Under the pieces are notes generated by a model, which had not been told where the DNA came from, searched no databases, and saw only the letters and a program-made list of their open reading frames with translations. Below, piece after piece: positions 15,172 through 26,014 of a stretch of 64,000 nt of DNA. The DNA comes from Raineyella antarctica. Lineage in GTDB: Bacteria > Actinomycetota > Actinomycetes > Propionibacteriales > Propionibacteriaceae. Position numbers and translations under genes: made by a program. How positions within the stretch are numbered: the stretch's first letter is position 1; the number at the start of each line of letters is the position of its first letter. Where the stretch lies: assembly GCF_900092135.1 (NCBI RefSeq), contig NZ_FMYF01000001.1:62001-126000 (forward strand), given 5' to 3'.

Positions 15172-16629
15172 TCACGCGTCCTGGAGCGCGTGCTCCTCGT
15201 TGTGGGTTCGCGGCCTGGTGGCGACCGGGCCCAGGTCGGGCAGGGGCGTGAAGGCGGTCTCCCGGGCGGTGAAGGCCGCGATGGCCGAGATCACGGCGCA
15301 GAGCGCCGCGAAGACCAGGACCGGGATCCAACCCCAGACTCCATCGACCAGGAGTGCGGCAGCCACCGCCGGGGCGAAACCGCCGATCATGAAGCCGATC
15401 TGGGTGCCGATGGCGAAGCCGGAGTAGCGTACGCGCGGCGCGAACAGTTCGGTGAAGAAGGACGGCCACAGGCCGTTCACCCCGCTGTACACCAGCCCGG
15501 CGAAGAGCGTTCCGGACAGGAAGACGAGCGGGTAGCTGGCCTGCTGGATCGACCACAGGTAGAAGAAGAAGGTGGGGATGCAGCCGAGGACCGCACCGAT
15601 CCACACCGGTCGGCGACCGACGCGGTCCGAGACCCAGCCCCAGAAGGGGATCGAGAAGATCGCCAGGCCGTTGGCTGCCACGGAGACCCACAGCATCGTG
15701 GTCCGCTCCAGCCCCACGGTGGTCGCGTAGCCCAGCGACCAGACCGCGAACAGCGCCTGGAAGACGTTGAAGATCGACATGCCCACCACGCGCACCACGT
15801 CCGAGGCCTGGGTGCGGAACAGCTGGGCGACCGGAACGACCTCGCTCTGGTGCTCGCGCTCCTCGACGAAGACCTCCGGCTCCTCCAGGGAACGACGAAC
15901 GATGTAGCCGACGATGATGACGACGATGCTGGCCAGGAACGGGATCCGCCAACCCCAGGAGAAGAGCGCTGCGTCCGGCAGGGCGGCGATCGGCAGGAAG
16001 ACGAGGTTCGCGATCACCATCCCGGCAGCGAAGCCGGCCATGGCGAAGCTGGTGAAGAAGCCGCGGCGCCCCTCCGGGGAATGTTCCAGGGTGAGGGTGG
16101 AGGCGCCCGCGGCCTCGCCGCCGGCCGAGAAGCCCTGCAGCAGTCGCAGCAGGAGCAGCAGCGCCGGCGCCCACACGCCGATGGCGTCGTACGTGGCGAG
16201 CAGGCCGATGCCGAGGCTGGACGCGCCCATCAGTACGAGGGTGAAGACCATCACCTGCTTGCGACCGATGGTGTCACCGAAGTGCCCGAGCACGAGGCCA
16301 CCCAGCGGGCGGACGACGTACGCGGCGCCGAACGAGGCCAGCGACATGATCGTCGCCAGGGCCGGATTGCTCGAGTGGAAGAAGAGCGTCGGGAAGATCA
16401 GCGCGGCACTGAGCCCGAAGATGAAGAAGTCGTAGTACTCCAGGGTCGATCCGACGAAGGCCGCGAGGGCGGACTTCTTGGCGTTCACCAGGGTGGCTCC
16501 GCCGCGCGTGTCGACGATCGAGCCGAGCCTCATGTCGATGCCGTCAACGGTGATCTCGGGCAGGTGCAGCCGGTCGTCGGTCTGCCCCTCGGGCCGACGC
16601 GGTGATCGCGTGTCATTGGTGCTGGTCAT
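15172..16629 (-). CDS. MFS transporter, metabolite:H+ symporter (MHS) family
   Basis: 485 aa, about 12 TM segments. MHS markers: GSTLEYYDFFIFG at TM1, FGDTIGRKQVMV after TM2, and LLRLLQGFSAGGEAAG in TM4. The family imports organic acids (ShiA shikimate, ProP, KgtP, PcaK-like relatives). ATG 16629 is preceded by GGAG. N-terminal residues 1-60 are an unusually long hydrophilic extension. Divergent from iclR copy 2, so it is likely the uptake system for the acid degraded by this island. Confidence 0.92.
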   Translation of the reverse strand: MTSTNDTRSPRRPEGQTDDRLHLPEITVDGIDMRLGSIVDTRGGATLVNAKKSALAAFVGSTLEYYDFFIFGLSAALIFPTLFFHSSNPALATIMSLASFGAAYVVRPLGGLVLGHFGDTIGRKQVMVFTLVLMGASSLGIGLLATYDAIGVWAPALLLLLRLLQGFSAGGEAAGASTLTLEHSPEGRRGFFTSFAMAGFAAGMVIANLVFLPIAALPDAALFSWGWRIPFLASIVVIIVGYIVRRSLEEPEVFVEEREHQSEVVPVAQLFRTQASDVVRVVGMSIFNVFQALFAVWSLGYATTVGLERTTMLWVSVAANGLAIFSIPFWGWVSDRVGRRPVWIGAVLGCIPTFFFYLWSIQQASYPLVFLSGTLFAGLVYSGVNGLWPSFFTELFAPRVRYSGFAIGTQIGFMIGGFAPAVAAALLVDGVWGWIPVLVFAALCAVISAIAAFTARETAFTPLPDLGPVATRPRTHNEEHALQDA

Positions 16630-16790
16630 GGTGGGCTCCTGTGCTTCCGGCACGAGCAGGCAACGCTGCAGGCCGATTCGGTTGCTGGTGGGGCCTTGCG
16701 TGATCAGCTCCGGGCCCGGATCCGGGGGGCCGGCGAGTCGCAAGGTATCTGCATGGTTTGTCCTACGGGGCAACTGCAACAAGCGGTACA

Positions 16791-16804
16791 TTCATTCAAC
16801 GGAA
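16791..16804. promoter_or_regulatory. Candidate IclR site between transporter and iclR copy 2
   Basis: TTCATTCAACGGAA; its reverse complement contains CGTTGAATG, 8/9 matching the CGTTGAACG core. It lies in the 214-bp divergent region. Confidence 0.45.
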
Positions 16805-16843
16805 GGCGATGGAGCCTTCTCGTCGGAGAGCCGAGGACGGGAC

Positions 16844-17644
16844 ATGGCGAATTCGCCAAGTGGTGAATCGGTCATCAGCCGAGCGATGCGCGTGATCGAC
16901 GCCTTCGGTGCGGAGGACGCCCTGCTCGGCGTCTCCGAGATCGCCGAGCGGGCCGACCTGCCGCTGGCGACCACGCACCGGATCGTGGCCGAGCTCGTCG
17001 CCGAGCGGGTGCTGGAGCGCGACAGCCACCGCAAGGTCCGGATGGGGACCAGGCTCTGGGAGATCTCGCAACGGGCCTCGCGCGAGATGGACCTGCGGAT
17101 GGCGGCGCTGCCGGTCATGGAGGACCTGCAGTCCCTGGTGCGCTCGCACGTCCAGCTCGCCGTGATCAGCGGGGGACAGGTGCTCTACCTGGAACGGCTG
17201 AGCCGGCGCAATGCGGTGATCAACCTGGCCGACCGCGCCTCCCGCATCCCGCCGTACCTGTGCTCGGCCGGGCTGATCCTGCTGGCGTACGCACCGCGGG
17301 AGATCCAGGCGAAGGCCGCCGAGGGCCCGTTCATCAGCCGCACCCCCAACTCGATCCGCACCGGCGACCAGTTGCGGGCCGTCATCGCCGCGAGTCGCCA
17401 GCAGGGCTACGCGGTGTCGTACGGGCTGATGCAGCCCACCGCCAAGGGCGTGGCCGTCCCGCTGTTCGGTGAGGCGGGCCGCATCGTCGCTGCGCTGTCG
17501 GTCGTGATCCCGCTCGAGGCGGACCACCTCCCGATCGTGCCGGCGATGCAGGCGGCGTCCCGGATGATCTCCCACGGGCTGGAGGCCCACCAGGTCCGTG
17601 AGGACGACGTCTGGCACGCGCCGGGAGCGGAGCCTTCGCGCTGA
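16844..17644 (+). CDS. IclR-family regulator, copy 2
   Basis: 266 aa. Helix-turn-helix (about 12-75) with VSEIAERADLPLATTHRIVA, then an IclR effector domain (about 85-245) with VLYLERLSRR and VAVPLFGEAGRIVAALSV. The first 13 residues MANSPSGESVISR match copy 1, although the codons differ at wobble positions, so this is an old duplication with protein-level constraint. The gene sits between the MHS transporter (divergent) and the Dabb/flavoprotein operon (downstream), with a CGTTGAACG site on each side. Confidence 0.92.
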   Translation: MANSPSGESVISRAMRVIDAFGAEDALLGVSEIAERADLPLATTHRIVAELVAERVLERDSHRKVRMGTRLWEISQRASREMDLRMAALPVMEDLQSLVRSHVQLAVISGGQVLYLERLSRRNAVINLADRASRIPPYLCSAGLILLAYAPREIQAKAAEGPFISRTPNSIRTGDQLRAVIAASRQQGYAVSYGLMQPTAKGVAVPLFGEAGRIVAALSVVIPLEADHLPIVPAMQAASRMISHGLEAHQVREDDVWHAPGAEPSR

Positions 17645-17661
17645 TTTTCGTTGAACGAAAA
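17645..17661. promoter_or_regulatory. IclR-type palindrome TTTTCGTTGAACGAAAA
   Basis: Perfect 8+1+8 palindrome immediately after the iclR copy 2 stop codon. Shares core CGTTGAACG with 10260-10276. TTGAAC within it could also be a -35 for the downstream operon (TTGGCT at 17675-17680, 18-bp spacer). Confidence 0.65.
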
Positions 17662-17717
17662 CTCCTCTAGGGGATTGGCTGGAGGGACCGTACGTTCTTG
17701 CTCCAGAGGCACGAGAT

Positions 17718-17788
17718 GCCCGCCACGACCGGCGGGCGACGGTGCCGGACCCGTCCCCCGAGCCGTGGACATCGCTGTCCACGGGTTT
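17718..17788 (+). promoter_or_regulatory. Two-hairpin leader, possible attenuator
   Basis: Hairpin 1: GCCCGCC (17718-17724) with GGCGGGC (17731-17737). Hairpin 2: CCGTGGACA (17763-17771), TCGC loop, TGTCCACGG (17776-17784), followed by GTTTT. Hairpin 2 looks like an intrinsic terminator placed only 16 bp before the Dabb start codon. Confidence 0.5.
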
Positions 17789-17800
17789 TGGAGCCCACCC

Positions 17801-18091
17801 ATGATCCGCCACATGCTGCTCGTCCGCTGGAAGCCCGAGTTCCCCGAGGCCCAGCGCCAGGACTGGCTCGACAAGGTCCGCGCCCTGCCGGAGAAGATCG
17901 AGACCATTCGCTCCCTCAGTGTCGGCGCCGACGTGCTGGACGGACAGCGCTCCTGGGACCACGGCCTGGTCGCCGACTTCGACTCCCTCGACGACGTCAG
18001 GGCGTACGCCGTGCATCCGGACCACCTGCCGCTGATCGCCATCTCCGGCCCCAACACCGAAGCGATGGCATCGGTCGACTTCACGATCTGA
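17801..18091 (+). CDS. Dabb (stress-responsive A/B barrel) protein
   Basis: 96 aa. Opens MIRHMLLVRWKPEF and ends in a conserved beta strand; the Dabb pattern includes SLSVGADVLDGQRSWDHGLV and YAVHPDHLPL. Dabb proteins are dimeric ferredoxin-like barrels. Some are stress proteins and some catalyse ring closure or rearrangement (for example olivetolic acid cyclase). GGAG precedes ATG 17801. The flavoprotein gene starts 106 bp downstream on the same strand, so it may assist that reaction, for example as a tautomerase (inference). Confidence 0.85.
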   Translation: MIRHMLLVRWKPEFPEAQRQDWLDKVRALPEKIETIRSLSVGADVLDGQRSWDHGLVADFDSLDDVRAYAVHPDHLPLIAISGPNTEAMASVDFTI

Positions 18092-18197
18092 GCCCTCGGC
18101 CCACCACCTCTCCACCAGGCCCCGTCGCCGGACGACGGGAGGACTCTGCCCTCGACCGGCCTGACCGCCCAGCCAACCGCGTGTAAGGAAGAACAAC

Positions 18198-19982
18198 ATG
18201 ACTTCGACCATCAAGACCGACGTCCTCGTCATCGGGTCGGGTGCCGCCGGCATCTCGGCCGCGATCAAGGCAGCCCACCAGGGCCACAATGTCCTGGTCA
18301 TCGAGAAGGACAAGTACCTGGGCGGCACCTCCGCCATCTCCGGCGGCTGGGGCTGGCTCCCGGGCAACAAGCAGGGCCGTGCCCAGGGCGACACCCGCGA
18401 GGAGCAGGTCGCCTACATCAAGGCGCTGGCCGGGGACTCGTTCAACGAGGAGCAGGTGAACTCCTTCCTCGACGGCGTCCCGGAGGCGATGGACTTCTTC
18501 GAGCAGGATGCCGACATCGAGTTCCACTACGCCGACAAGGCTCCCGACTACCAGATGGACGCCCCGGGTGCCAAGGTGTCGGGCCGTGCGGTGACCGTCG
18601 CGAAGACCGACGCCCGCATCCTCGGCAAGGACCGCAAGCGGATGCAGCCGTACCTGATGGCGTACACGATCTTCGGCTACATGCCCGAGATCGGCAAGGA
18701 CATGGCCACCATCCTGGAGGCCAACGTCTCGCTGAAGTCCTTCTTCTACACCGCCAGCAAGCTCACCAAGACCTGGGTCGAGACCATCTTCACCGGCCGC
18801 TCGTTCGATCGTACGAACGGCAACGCGATGATGACCCGCCTGATGTACGCCGCGCAGCAGCAGGGTGTCCGGCTGTGGACCTCGACCAAGGCCGAGGAGA
18901 TCCTGCGTGACGAGGACGGTGTCGTCACCGGTGCCCGGATCTCCGGTGAGCACAGCGGTGTGGTCGAGGCCCGCTTCGGCGTGATCATCGCCGCCGGTGG
19001 CTTCTCCCGCAACAAGGAGATGCGCCAGCAGTACTTCCCGCACGACCCGAACGGTGACAACCACACCAGCCCGGTGATCGGTCACGACGGCGATTCGTAC
19101 TTCCTGGCCAAGCCGCTGGGGGGCCACATCGACAACAGCGTGCACCAGCCGTCCTCGTGGGGCCCGATCACCCCGTTCAAGGACACCCTGCGCCGCGACA
19201 CGTACTTCCCGCACCTGCGGGCCTTCGGCCTGCCCGGCCTGATCGCGGTCGACCGCGAGGCGCAGCGCTTCGCCAACGAGTCGCTGTCCTACCACGACTT
19301 CTGCATCGAGATGCTGAAGAACGACGAGAACCGTGAGGGGACGTACGCCTGGATCATCGCCGACGACAAGGCGATGAAGCGCTACGGCATCGGCTGGGCC
19401 AAGCCGTGGCCGCTGCCCCAGGCACTGTGGCTGAACGACTACCTGAAGAAGGCCCGGACCGTGGAGGCGCTGGCCGAGAAGATCGGCCTGCCGGCGGAGA
19501 AGCTGAAGGCCACGCTGGAGGAGTTCAACAAGCACGCGGCCATCGGCGAGGACCCGAAGTTCAAGCGCGGCACGCTGCCCTTCCACCACTTCAAGGGCGA
19601 CATGAAGCACAAGCCCAACCCCAACCTGGCGACCATCGACAAGGGCCCGTACTACGCGGTGCGCATCGGCATGGGTGACCTCGGCACCTACTCCGGGCTC
19701 GCGGTGAACGACCGCAACGAGGTGCTCGACACCCAGGGTGAGGGCATCCCCGGCCTGTACGCGGTCGGCACGGCGGCGGTCTCCGTCTTCGGCGGCGGCT
19801 ACCCGGGCTACGGCGCCAACATCGGCCCGGCCCTCGTGTTCGGCTACCTGGCCGGCCGCGACATCGCCCAGCACGCCGCCGAGCGCGCCGGGCACCGGAC
19901 CGCCAAGCGCGGGATCACGCAGCAGGACCTGGCGGCCCAGACCGTCCCGCTCAACGGCTCCGCCGAGCCGGCCCGGGTCTGA
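18198..19982 (+). CDS. FAD-dependent dehydrogenase, 3-ketosteroid-dehydrogenase-like
   Basis: 594 aa. N-terminal FAD Rossmann VLVIGSGAAGISAAIKAA (about 10-27), then YLGGTSAISGGWGWLPGN, the KstD/FAD_binding_2 signature. The C-terminal FAD loop is GGGYPGYGANIGPALVFGY (about 535-553). Relatives desaturate cyclic ketones next to the carbonyl (KstD) or reduce fumarate-like acids. No heme-binding or Tat signal is seen, so it is cytosolic. With P450, SDR and pobA nearby, the best hypothesis is 4-oxocyclohexanecarboxylate desaturase forming 4-hydroxybenzoate. Specificity is inference. A strong terminator hairpin follows. Confidence 0.88.
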   Translation: MTSTIKTDVLVIGSGAAGISAAIKAAHQGHNVLVIEKDKYLGGTSAISGGWGWLPGNKQGRAQGDTREEQVAYIKALAGDSFNEEQVNSFLDGVPEAMDFFEQDADIEFHYADKAPDYQMDAPGAKVSGRAVTVAKTDARILGKDRKRMQPYLMAYTIFGYMPEIGKDMATILEANVSLKSFFYTASKLTKTWVETIFTGRSFDRTNGNAMMTRLMYAAQQQGVRLWTSTKAEEILRDEDGVVTGARISGEHSGVVEARFGVIIAAGGFSRNKEMRQQYFPHDPNGDNHTSPVIGHDGDSYFLAKPLGGHIDNSVHQPSSWGPITPFKDTLRRDTYFPHLRAFGLPGLIAVDREAQRFANESLSYHDFCIEMLKNDENREGTYAWIIADDKAMKRYGIGWAKPWPLPQALWLNDYLKKARTVEALAEKIGLPAEKLKATLEEFNKHAAIGEDPKFKRGTLPFHHFKGDMKHKPNPNLATIDKGPYYAVRIGMGDLGTYSGLAVNDRNEVLDTQGEGIPGLYAVGTAAVSVFGGGYPGYGANIGPALVFGYLAGRDIAQHAAERAGHRTAKRGITQQDLAAQTVPLNGSAEPARV

Positions 19983-19989
19983 ACCGCTC

Positions 19990-20028
19990 CCCGAACCGCC
20001 CGGTCGCCACGACCGGGCGGTTCGGGGT
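19990..20028 (+). terminator. Terminator after the flavoprotein gene
   Basis: Perfect 17-bp stem (19990-20006 with 20012-20028), loop GCCAC. It separates pobA from the upstream operon. Confidence 0.88.
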
Positions 20029-20117
20029 CACCTGTTCCACCCCGCCCTGCTTCCCGTTTGCCGGGCCTGCCGCGGGAAACCGACCCGACCACGTACGTAC
20101 ACGCCCTTGGAGGAACC

Positions 20118-21314
20118 ATGACCCGCCAGATCATCGACACCGATGTCGCGATCGTCGGCGCCGGCCCGGCCGGACTGATGCTCTCCCACCTGCTCGACCG
20201 CCGCGGCCTGACCTCCGTCGCGCTCGACATCCGCACCCGCCAGCAGATCGAGACCACCCACCGCGCCGGCATCCTCGAGGACGGCCCCGCCCGGATGCTC
20301 GTCGAGCAGGGCGTCTCCGACCGGATCCTCACCGACGGCCACGAGCACGCCGGAGTCGAGCTCCGCTTCAACGGCGAAGGCCACCGGATCGACTTCTCCG
20401 AGTCGGTGGGCGCCTCGGTCTGGCTCTACCCGCAGACCGACGTCTTCATCGACCTGGCCGATGCCCGCCGACGGGACGCCGGGGACGTACGCTTCGGCGT
20501 CACCGACGTCGAGGTGTTCGACATCGAGACCGACCGTCCCCGGGTGCAGTTCACCGACGGTGACGGGATCGACTGGGAGATCCGTCCGCGGATCGTCGTG
20601 GGCTCGGACGGCTCCCGCTCCGCATCCCGCTTCCTCATCCCCGAGGCCCGTCGCAAGCAGTTCTTCCACGAGTACCCGTACGCCTGGTTCGGCATCCTGT
20701 GCGAGGCGCCGATGAGCGCTCCGGAGCTGATCTACGCCAACTCCCCGCACGGCTTCGCGCTGATCAGCCAGCGCACCGACAGCGTCCAGCGGATGTACTT
20801 CCAGTGCGACCCGAACGAGGACGCCGCGTCCTGGTCCGATGACCGGATCTGGAGCCAGCTGCAGTCCTGTGTCGCCGGCGCCGATGGGTTCAGCCTCCAG
20901 GAGGGCCCGATCATCGAGCGTACGGTGCTGAAGTTCCGCAGCTTCGTGCAGGAGCCGATGCGCCACGGCCGACTGGTGCTTGCGGGCGATGCGGCCCACA
21001 CGGTCCCCCCGACGGGTGCCAAGGGCCTCAACCTGGCCCTCAACGACGTACGCGTCCTGGCCGACGTCATCGAGCGCACCTTCGCGAAGAACGACTACGA
21101 CGTGCTCGACGAGTACGAGCCGATGGCCCTGCGCCGGGTCTGGCGCTCGCAGAACTTCTCCTACTGGATGAGCCAGATGATGCACCGTACGCCGGGCGAC
21201 GAGTTCGCCTCCAAGCGGCAGCACGGGGAGCTGAACACGATCACCGGTACGGCGCAGGGGCGTGCCTACTTCGCCAACGCGTACACCGGTTGGGCTGCGG
21301 ACCCCACGGTCTGA
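20118..21314 (+). CDS. pobA: 4-hydroxybenzoate 3-monooxygenase
   Basis: 398 aa. FAD monooxygenase converting 4-hydroxybenzoate, NAD(P)H and O2 to protocatechuate. Evidence: GxGxxG motif VAIVGAGPAGLMLSHLL (about 10-26); THRAGILEDGPARML, the PobA-specific region after the first helix; DG motif GSDGSRSASR; and GDAAHTVPPTGAKGLNLAL. Length matches characterised PobA (about 390-395 aa). TTGGAGGAACC precedes ATG 20118. The protocatechuate ring-cleavage genes are not in this window. It sits at the end of the catabolic island, directly after the flavoprotein that may supply its substrate. Confidence 0.93.
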   Translation: MTRQIIDTDVAIVGAGPAGLMLSHLLDRRGLTSVALDIRTRQQIETTHRAGILEDGPARMLVEQGVSDRILTDGHEHAGVELRFNGEGHRIDFSESVGASVWLYPQTDVFIDLADARRRDAGDVRFGVTDVEVFDIETDRPRVQFTDGDGIDWEIRPRIVVGSDGSRSASRFLIPEARRKQFFHEYPYAWFGILCEAPMSAPELIYANSPHGFALISQRTDSVQRMYFQCDPNEDAASWSDDRIWSQLQSCVAGADGFSLQEGPIIERTVLKFRSFVQEPMRHGRLVLAGDAAHTVPPTGAKGLNLALNDVRVLADVIERTFAKNDYDVLDEYEPMALRRVWRSQNFSYWMSQMMHRTPGDEFASKRQHGELNTITGTAQGRAYFANAYTGWAADPTV

Positions 21315-21353
21315 GCGGGACCGTCTGGGGCGCGACGGTCTGAGGGCAACCCT

Positions 21354-21417
21354 GGGTGAAGGCAGCACTGTGTGAGGGCAGCACTGTGTGAGGGCAGCGA
21401 TGTGTGAGGGCAGCGAT
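21354..21417 (+). repeat. 16-bp intergenic tandem repeat (4 units)
   Basis: A degenerate unit (21354-21369) is followed by GTGTGAGGGCAGCACT (21370-21385) and two copies of GTGTGAGGGCAGCGAT (21386-21401, 21402-21417), just downstream of pobA. Confidence 0.85.
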
Positions 21418-21438
21418 GTCCGGTACCAGGGTCGGGGG

Positions 21439-21480
21439 GACAGGAGGGCGGGACCGGGATGCCGGTCCCGCCCTCCTGTC
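21439..21480. terminator. Bidirectional terminator after pobA
   Basis: Perfect 19-bp stem (21439-21457 with 21462-21480), loop GATG. Confidence 0.88.
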
Positions 21481-21577
21481 GTCCGTGCTCGTCGGGTGGT
21501 ACGCGTAGGGCGTGGTAGTCGGGCGTCTCAGTCGTGCGTACTCAGTCGCGCGTGGCCAGGGGCGGGAACGTACGAAA

Positions 21578-21620
21578 GCCCGCGGTCACCGCCGCCGGGA
21601 GGGCAGCGGTGACCGCGGGC
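21578..21620 (-). terminator. Terminator after the SDR gene
   Basis: 15-bp stem (21578-21592 with 21606-21620), 13-nt loop, ending 16 bp from the SDR stop codon. Confidence 0.75.
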
Positions 21621-21636
21621 TGGGAGAGCTGGGGGC

Positions 21637-22446
21637 TCAGCGGCAGATGTAGCCGCCGTCGATGGTGACGGTGGTGCCGTTGATGAACCACGAGGAGTCC
21701 TCGAGGAGGTGCAGCACGGACGGAACGACGGCGTCCACGGTGCCGAGGCGGCCGACCGGGTACAGCTTGGCGGCCGTCTCGGGGTCGCTGGTGCCCAGGC
21801 CGCGGTTGGTGGCGATGCCCTGGGTGGGCAGCATCTGCGTGATGCTGGTGCGGATGTTCGTGCCGGTGATGGATCCAGGGGCGAGGCAGTTGGTGGTGAT
21901 GCCGGCCGGGCCCAGTTCGACGGCCAGGTGGCGGACCAGACCCTCGACCGCATGCTTCGACATGGTGTAGGCGATGCCGCCGGCACCGGCCACGCTGCCG
22001 GCGATCGAGCCGAACAGGACGATACGGCCCTGGCCGCGCTCCTTCATCGCCGGGACGACGGCCTGGACCACGCGCAGGGCGCCGAAGGTGTTCACGGCGA
22101 AGACCGTGTCCAGCACCTGGGGGGTGATCTCCTCCAGGGTGGCGTAGCCGTCGAGGGCGCCGGCGGCGTACACCAGGCCGTCGATGCCACCGTGCGTCTC
22201 GACGACGGCCTTGATGGTGGCCTCGATGGAGTCCTGGTCACGGACGTCGACGACGTGGTGGCCGCCGGAGGGCTGCTCGCCCTCCGCCGGGTTGCGGTCA
22301 AGGACGGCGACGATGTCCCCGCGGGCCTCGAGGGCCCCGGCGACGGCCTTCCCGATGCCGGCGGCACCGCCGACGACGAGGATGACGCGGGGATCTCGGT
22401 CGGTCCGCGGATCGAGGTCGGTCCGGGTCTGGGTGGTAGCGCTCAT
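21637..22446 (-). CDS. Short-chain dehydrogenase/reductase
   Basis: 269 aa. Classical SDR: cofactor motif VVGGAAGIGKAV (TG replaced by GG), NTFGAL in place of the NAG region, and catalytic GSIAG...YTMSK with the Tyr-x3-Lys pair. The C-terminal IDGGYICR is typical. An acidic Asp at the end of beta-2 (VAVLDRN) favours NAD+ over NADP+. In this setting it could oxidise 4-hydroxycyclohexanecarboxylate to the 4-oxo acid (inference). GGAG precedes the start, and a minus-strand -10-like TAGCAT lies near 22500. Confidence 0.9.
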   Translation of the reverse strand: MSATTQTRTDLDPRTDRDPRVILVVGGAAGIGKAVAGALEARGDIVAVLDRNPAEGEQPSGGHHVVDVRDQDSIEATIKAVVETHGGIDGLVYAAGALDGYATLEEITPQVLDTVFAVNTFGALRVVQAVVPAMKERGQGRIVLFGSIAGSVAGAGGIAYTMSKHAVEGLVRHLAVELGPAGITTNCLAPGSITGTNIRTSITQMLPTQGIATNRGLGTSDPETAAKLYPVGRLGTVDAVVPSVLHLLEDSSWFINGTTVTIDGGYICR

Positions 22447-22629
22447 GCTGCTCCGATCACGACGTTGTGGACGGGACGGGGCCCGTACGGTGCGACCGAT
22501 GCTAGGAGCGCGTCGATCGGGGCGGCACCGGAGTTTCCGATGAATGGTGGATCGGCCGACGTCCTCGAAGCCGCGCGTCGGTCACTCCGTGGTCGCTCGC
22601 GGCGACCGGGCACGGCGGAGCGCCAGGCG

Positions 22630-25063
<2,434 letters not shown>

Positions 25064-25100
25064 GGCCGTCCCACCCTGCACGTACGTCCGAGGAGGAAGC

Positions 25101-25916
25101 ATGGCCGGGGAACCCATCGATCGGGGATTCGGGCTCGACTCGACCGCCGACATCGCGGACGACCTGGACCAGGAGGGGATCCTGGAGCCCTCGGCCATGT
25201 ACCCGCCCTCGGTCGTGCCGGACACGGTGGTGCTCGCCTTCCTGCCCGAGACCGTACGGTCGGTCGGGCAACGGGAGGGGTCGCGGGTGTGCCGCCACGT
25301 CAGCGACATGCTCGAGCCGCGGCCGCTCTACGAGCGGGACCACCGCGGGGTCCGGGTCGGCTTCTGCTACCCGGCCATCGGTGCCCCGCACACGGTGATG
25401 ATCATGGAGGAGCTGATCGCGCGGGGCGTGCAACGCTTCGTCGCGGTCGGCTCCGCCGGCGTGCTCGTCCCCGACCTGGTGCTGGGCCACCCGTTCGTGG
25501 TGACCAGTGCGCTGCGCGACGAGGGCACCAGCTCCCAGTACGCACCCCCCGCGCCGGTGATCGAGGCCGATCCGCTCGGCGTCCGCGCCTGCGAGGAGGC
25601 GCTCGACGAGGCCGGGGTCGGCTTCAGTGCCGGGCGGGTGTGGACCACGGACGCCATCTACCGGGAGACCCGCGGGCGGGTCGCGCGGCGGATCGCGCAG
25701 GGCTGCGCCCTGGTGGACATGGAGGCCTCCGCGCTGCAGGCCGTCGCCCGCTACCGCGGGGTCCGGATCGGACAGATCCTCTTCAGTGCCGACACCTTGG
25801 TGGGCGAGGCCTGGGACTCGCGGTCCTGGAACCATGCCGCGGACGTGCACGAGACGCTGTTCTGGCTGGCCATGTCGGCGGCGGTGAGGCTCACCGAACT
25901 TGACACGGATCTATAG
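25101..25916 (+). CDS. Nucleoside phosphorylase family protein
   Basis: 271 aa. PNP/UDP family: phosphate/ribose region FVAVGSAGVL, and the 2'-OH-binding motif ALVDMEASALQAVA with the conserved Met-Glu. It resembles uridine phosphorylase more than the trimeric PNPs, but base preference cannot be settled. It starts 37 bp after purA with GAGGAGG just upstream, so it is probably in the same transcript. Role: reversible phosphorolysis of nucleosides for salvage. Confidence 0.88.
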   Translation: MAGEPIDRGFGLDSTADIADDLDQEGILEPSAMYPPSVVPDTVVLAFLPETVRSVGQREGSRVCRHVSDMLEPRPLYERDHRGVRVGFCYPAIGAPHTVMIMEELIARGVQRFVAVGSAGVLVPDLVLGHPFVVTSALRDEGTSSQYAPPAPVIEADPLGVRACEEALDEAGVGFSAGRVWTTDAIYRETRGRVARRIAQGCALVDMEASALQAVARYRGVRIGQILFSADTLVGEAWDSRSWNHAADVHETLFWLAMSAAVRLTELDTDL

Positions 25917-26014
25917 CACCTCTTCCTGGGAACAAGCTGAGGAAGATCTTGATCTCGTTTCACTCACGGGATCCGCTTAGAAGTTTCACAGACTTCGGGT
26001 CGACCATCGAAAGC

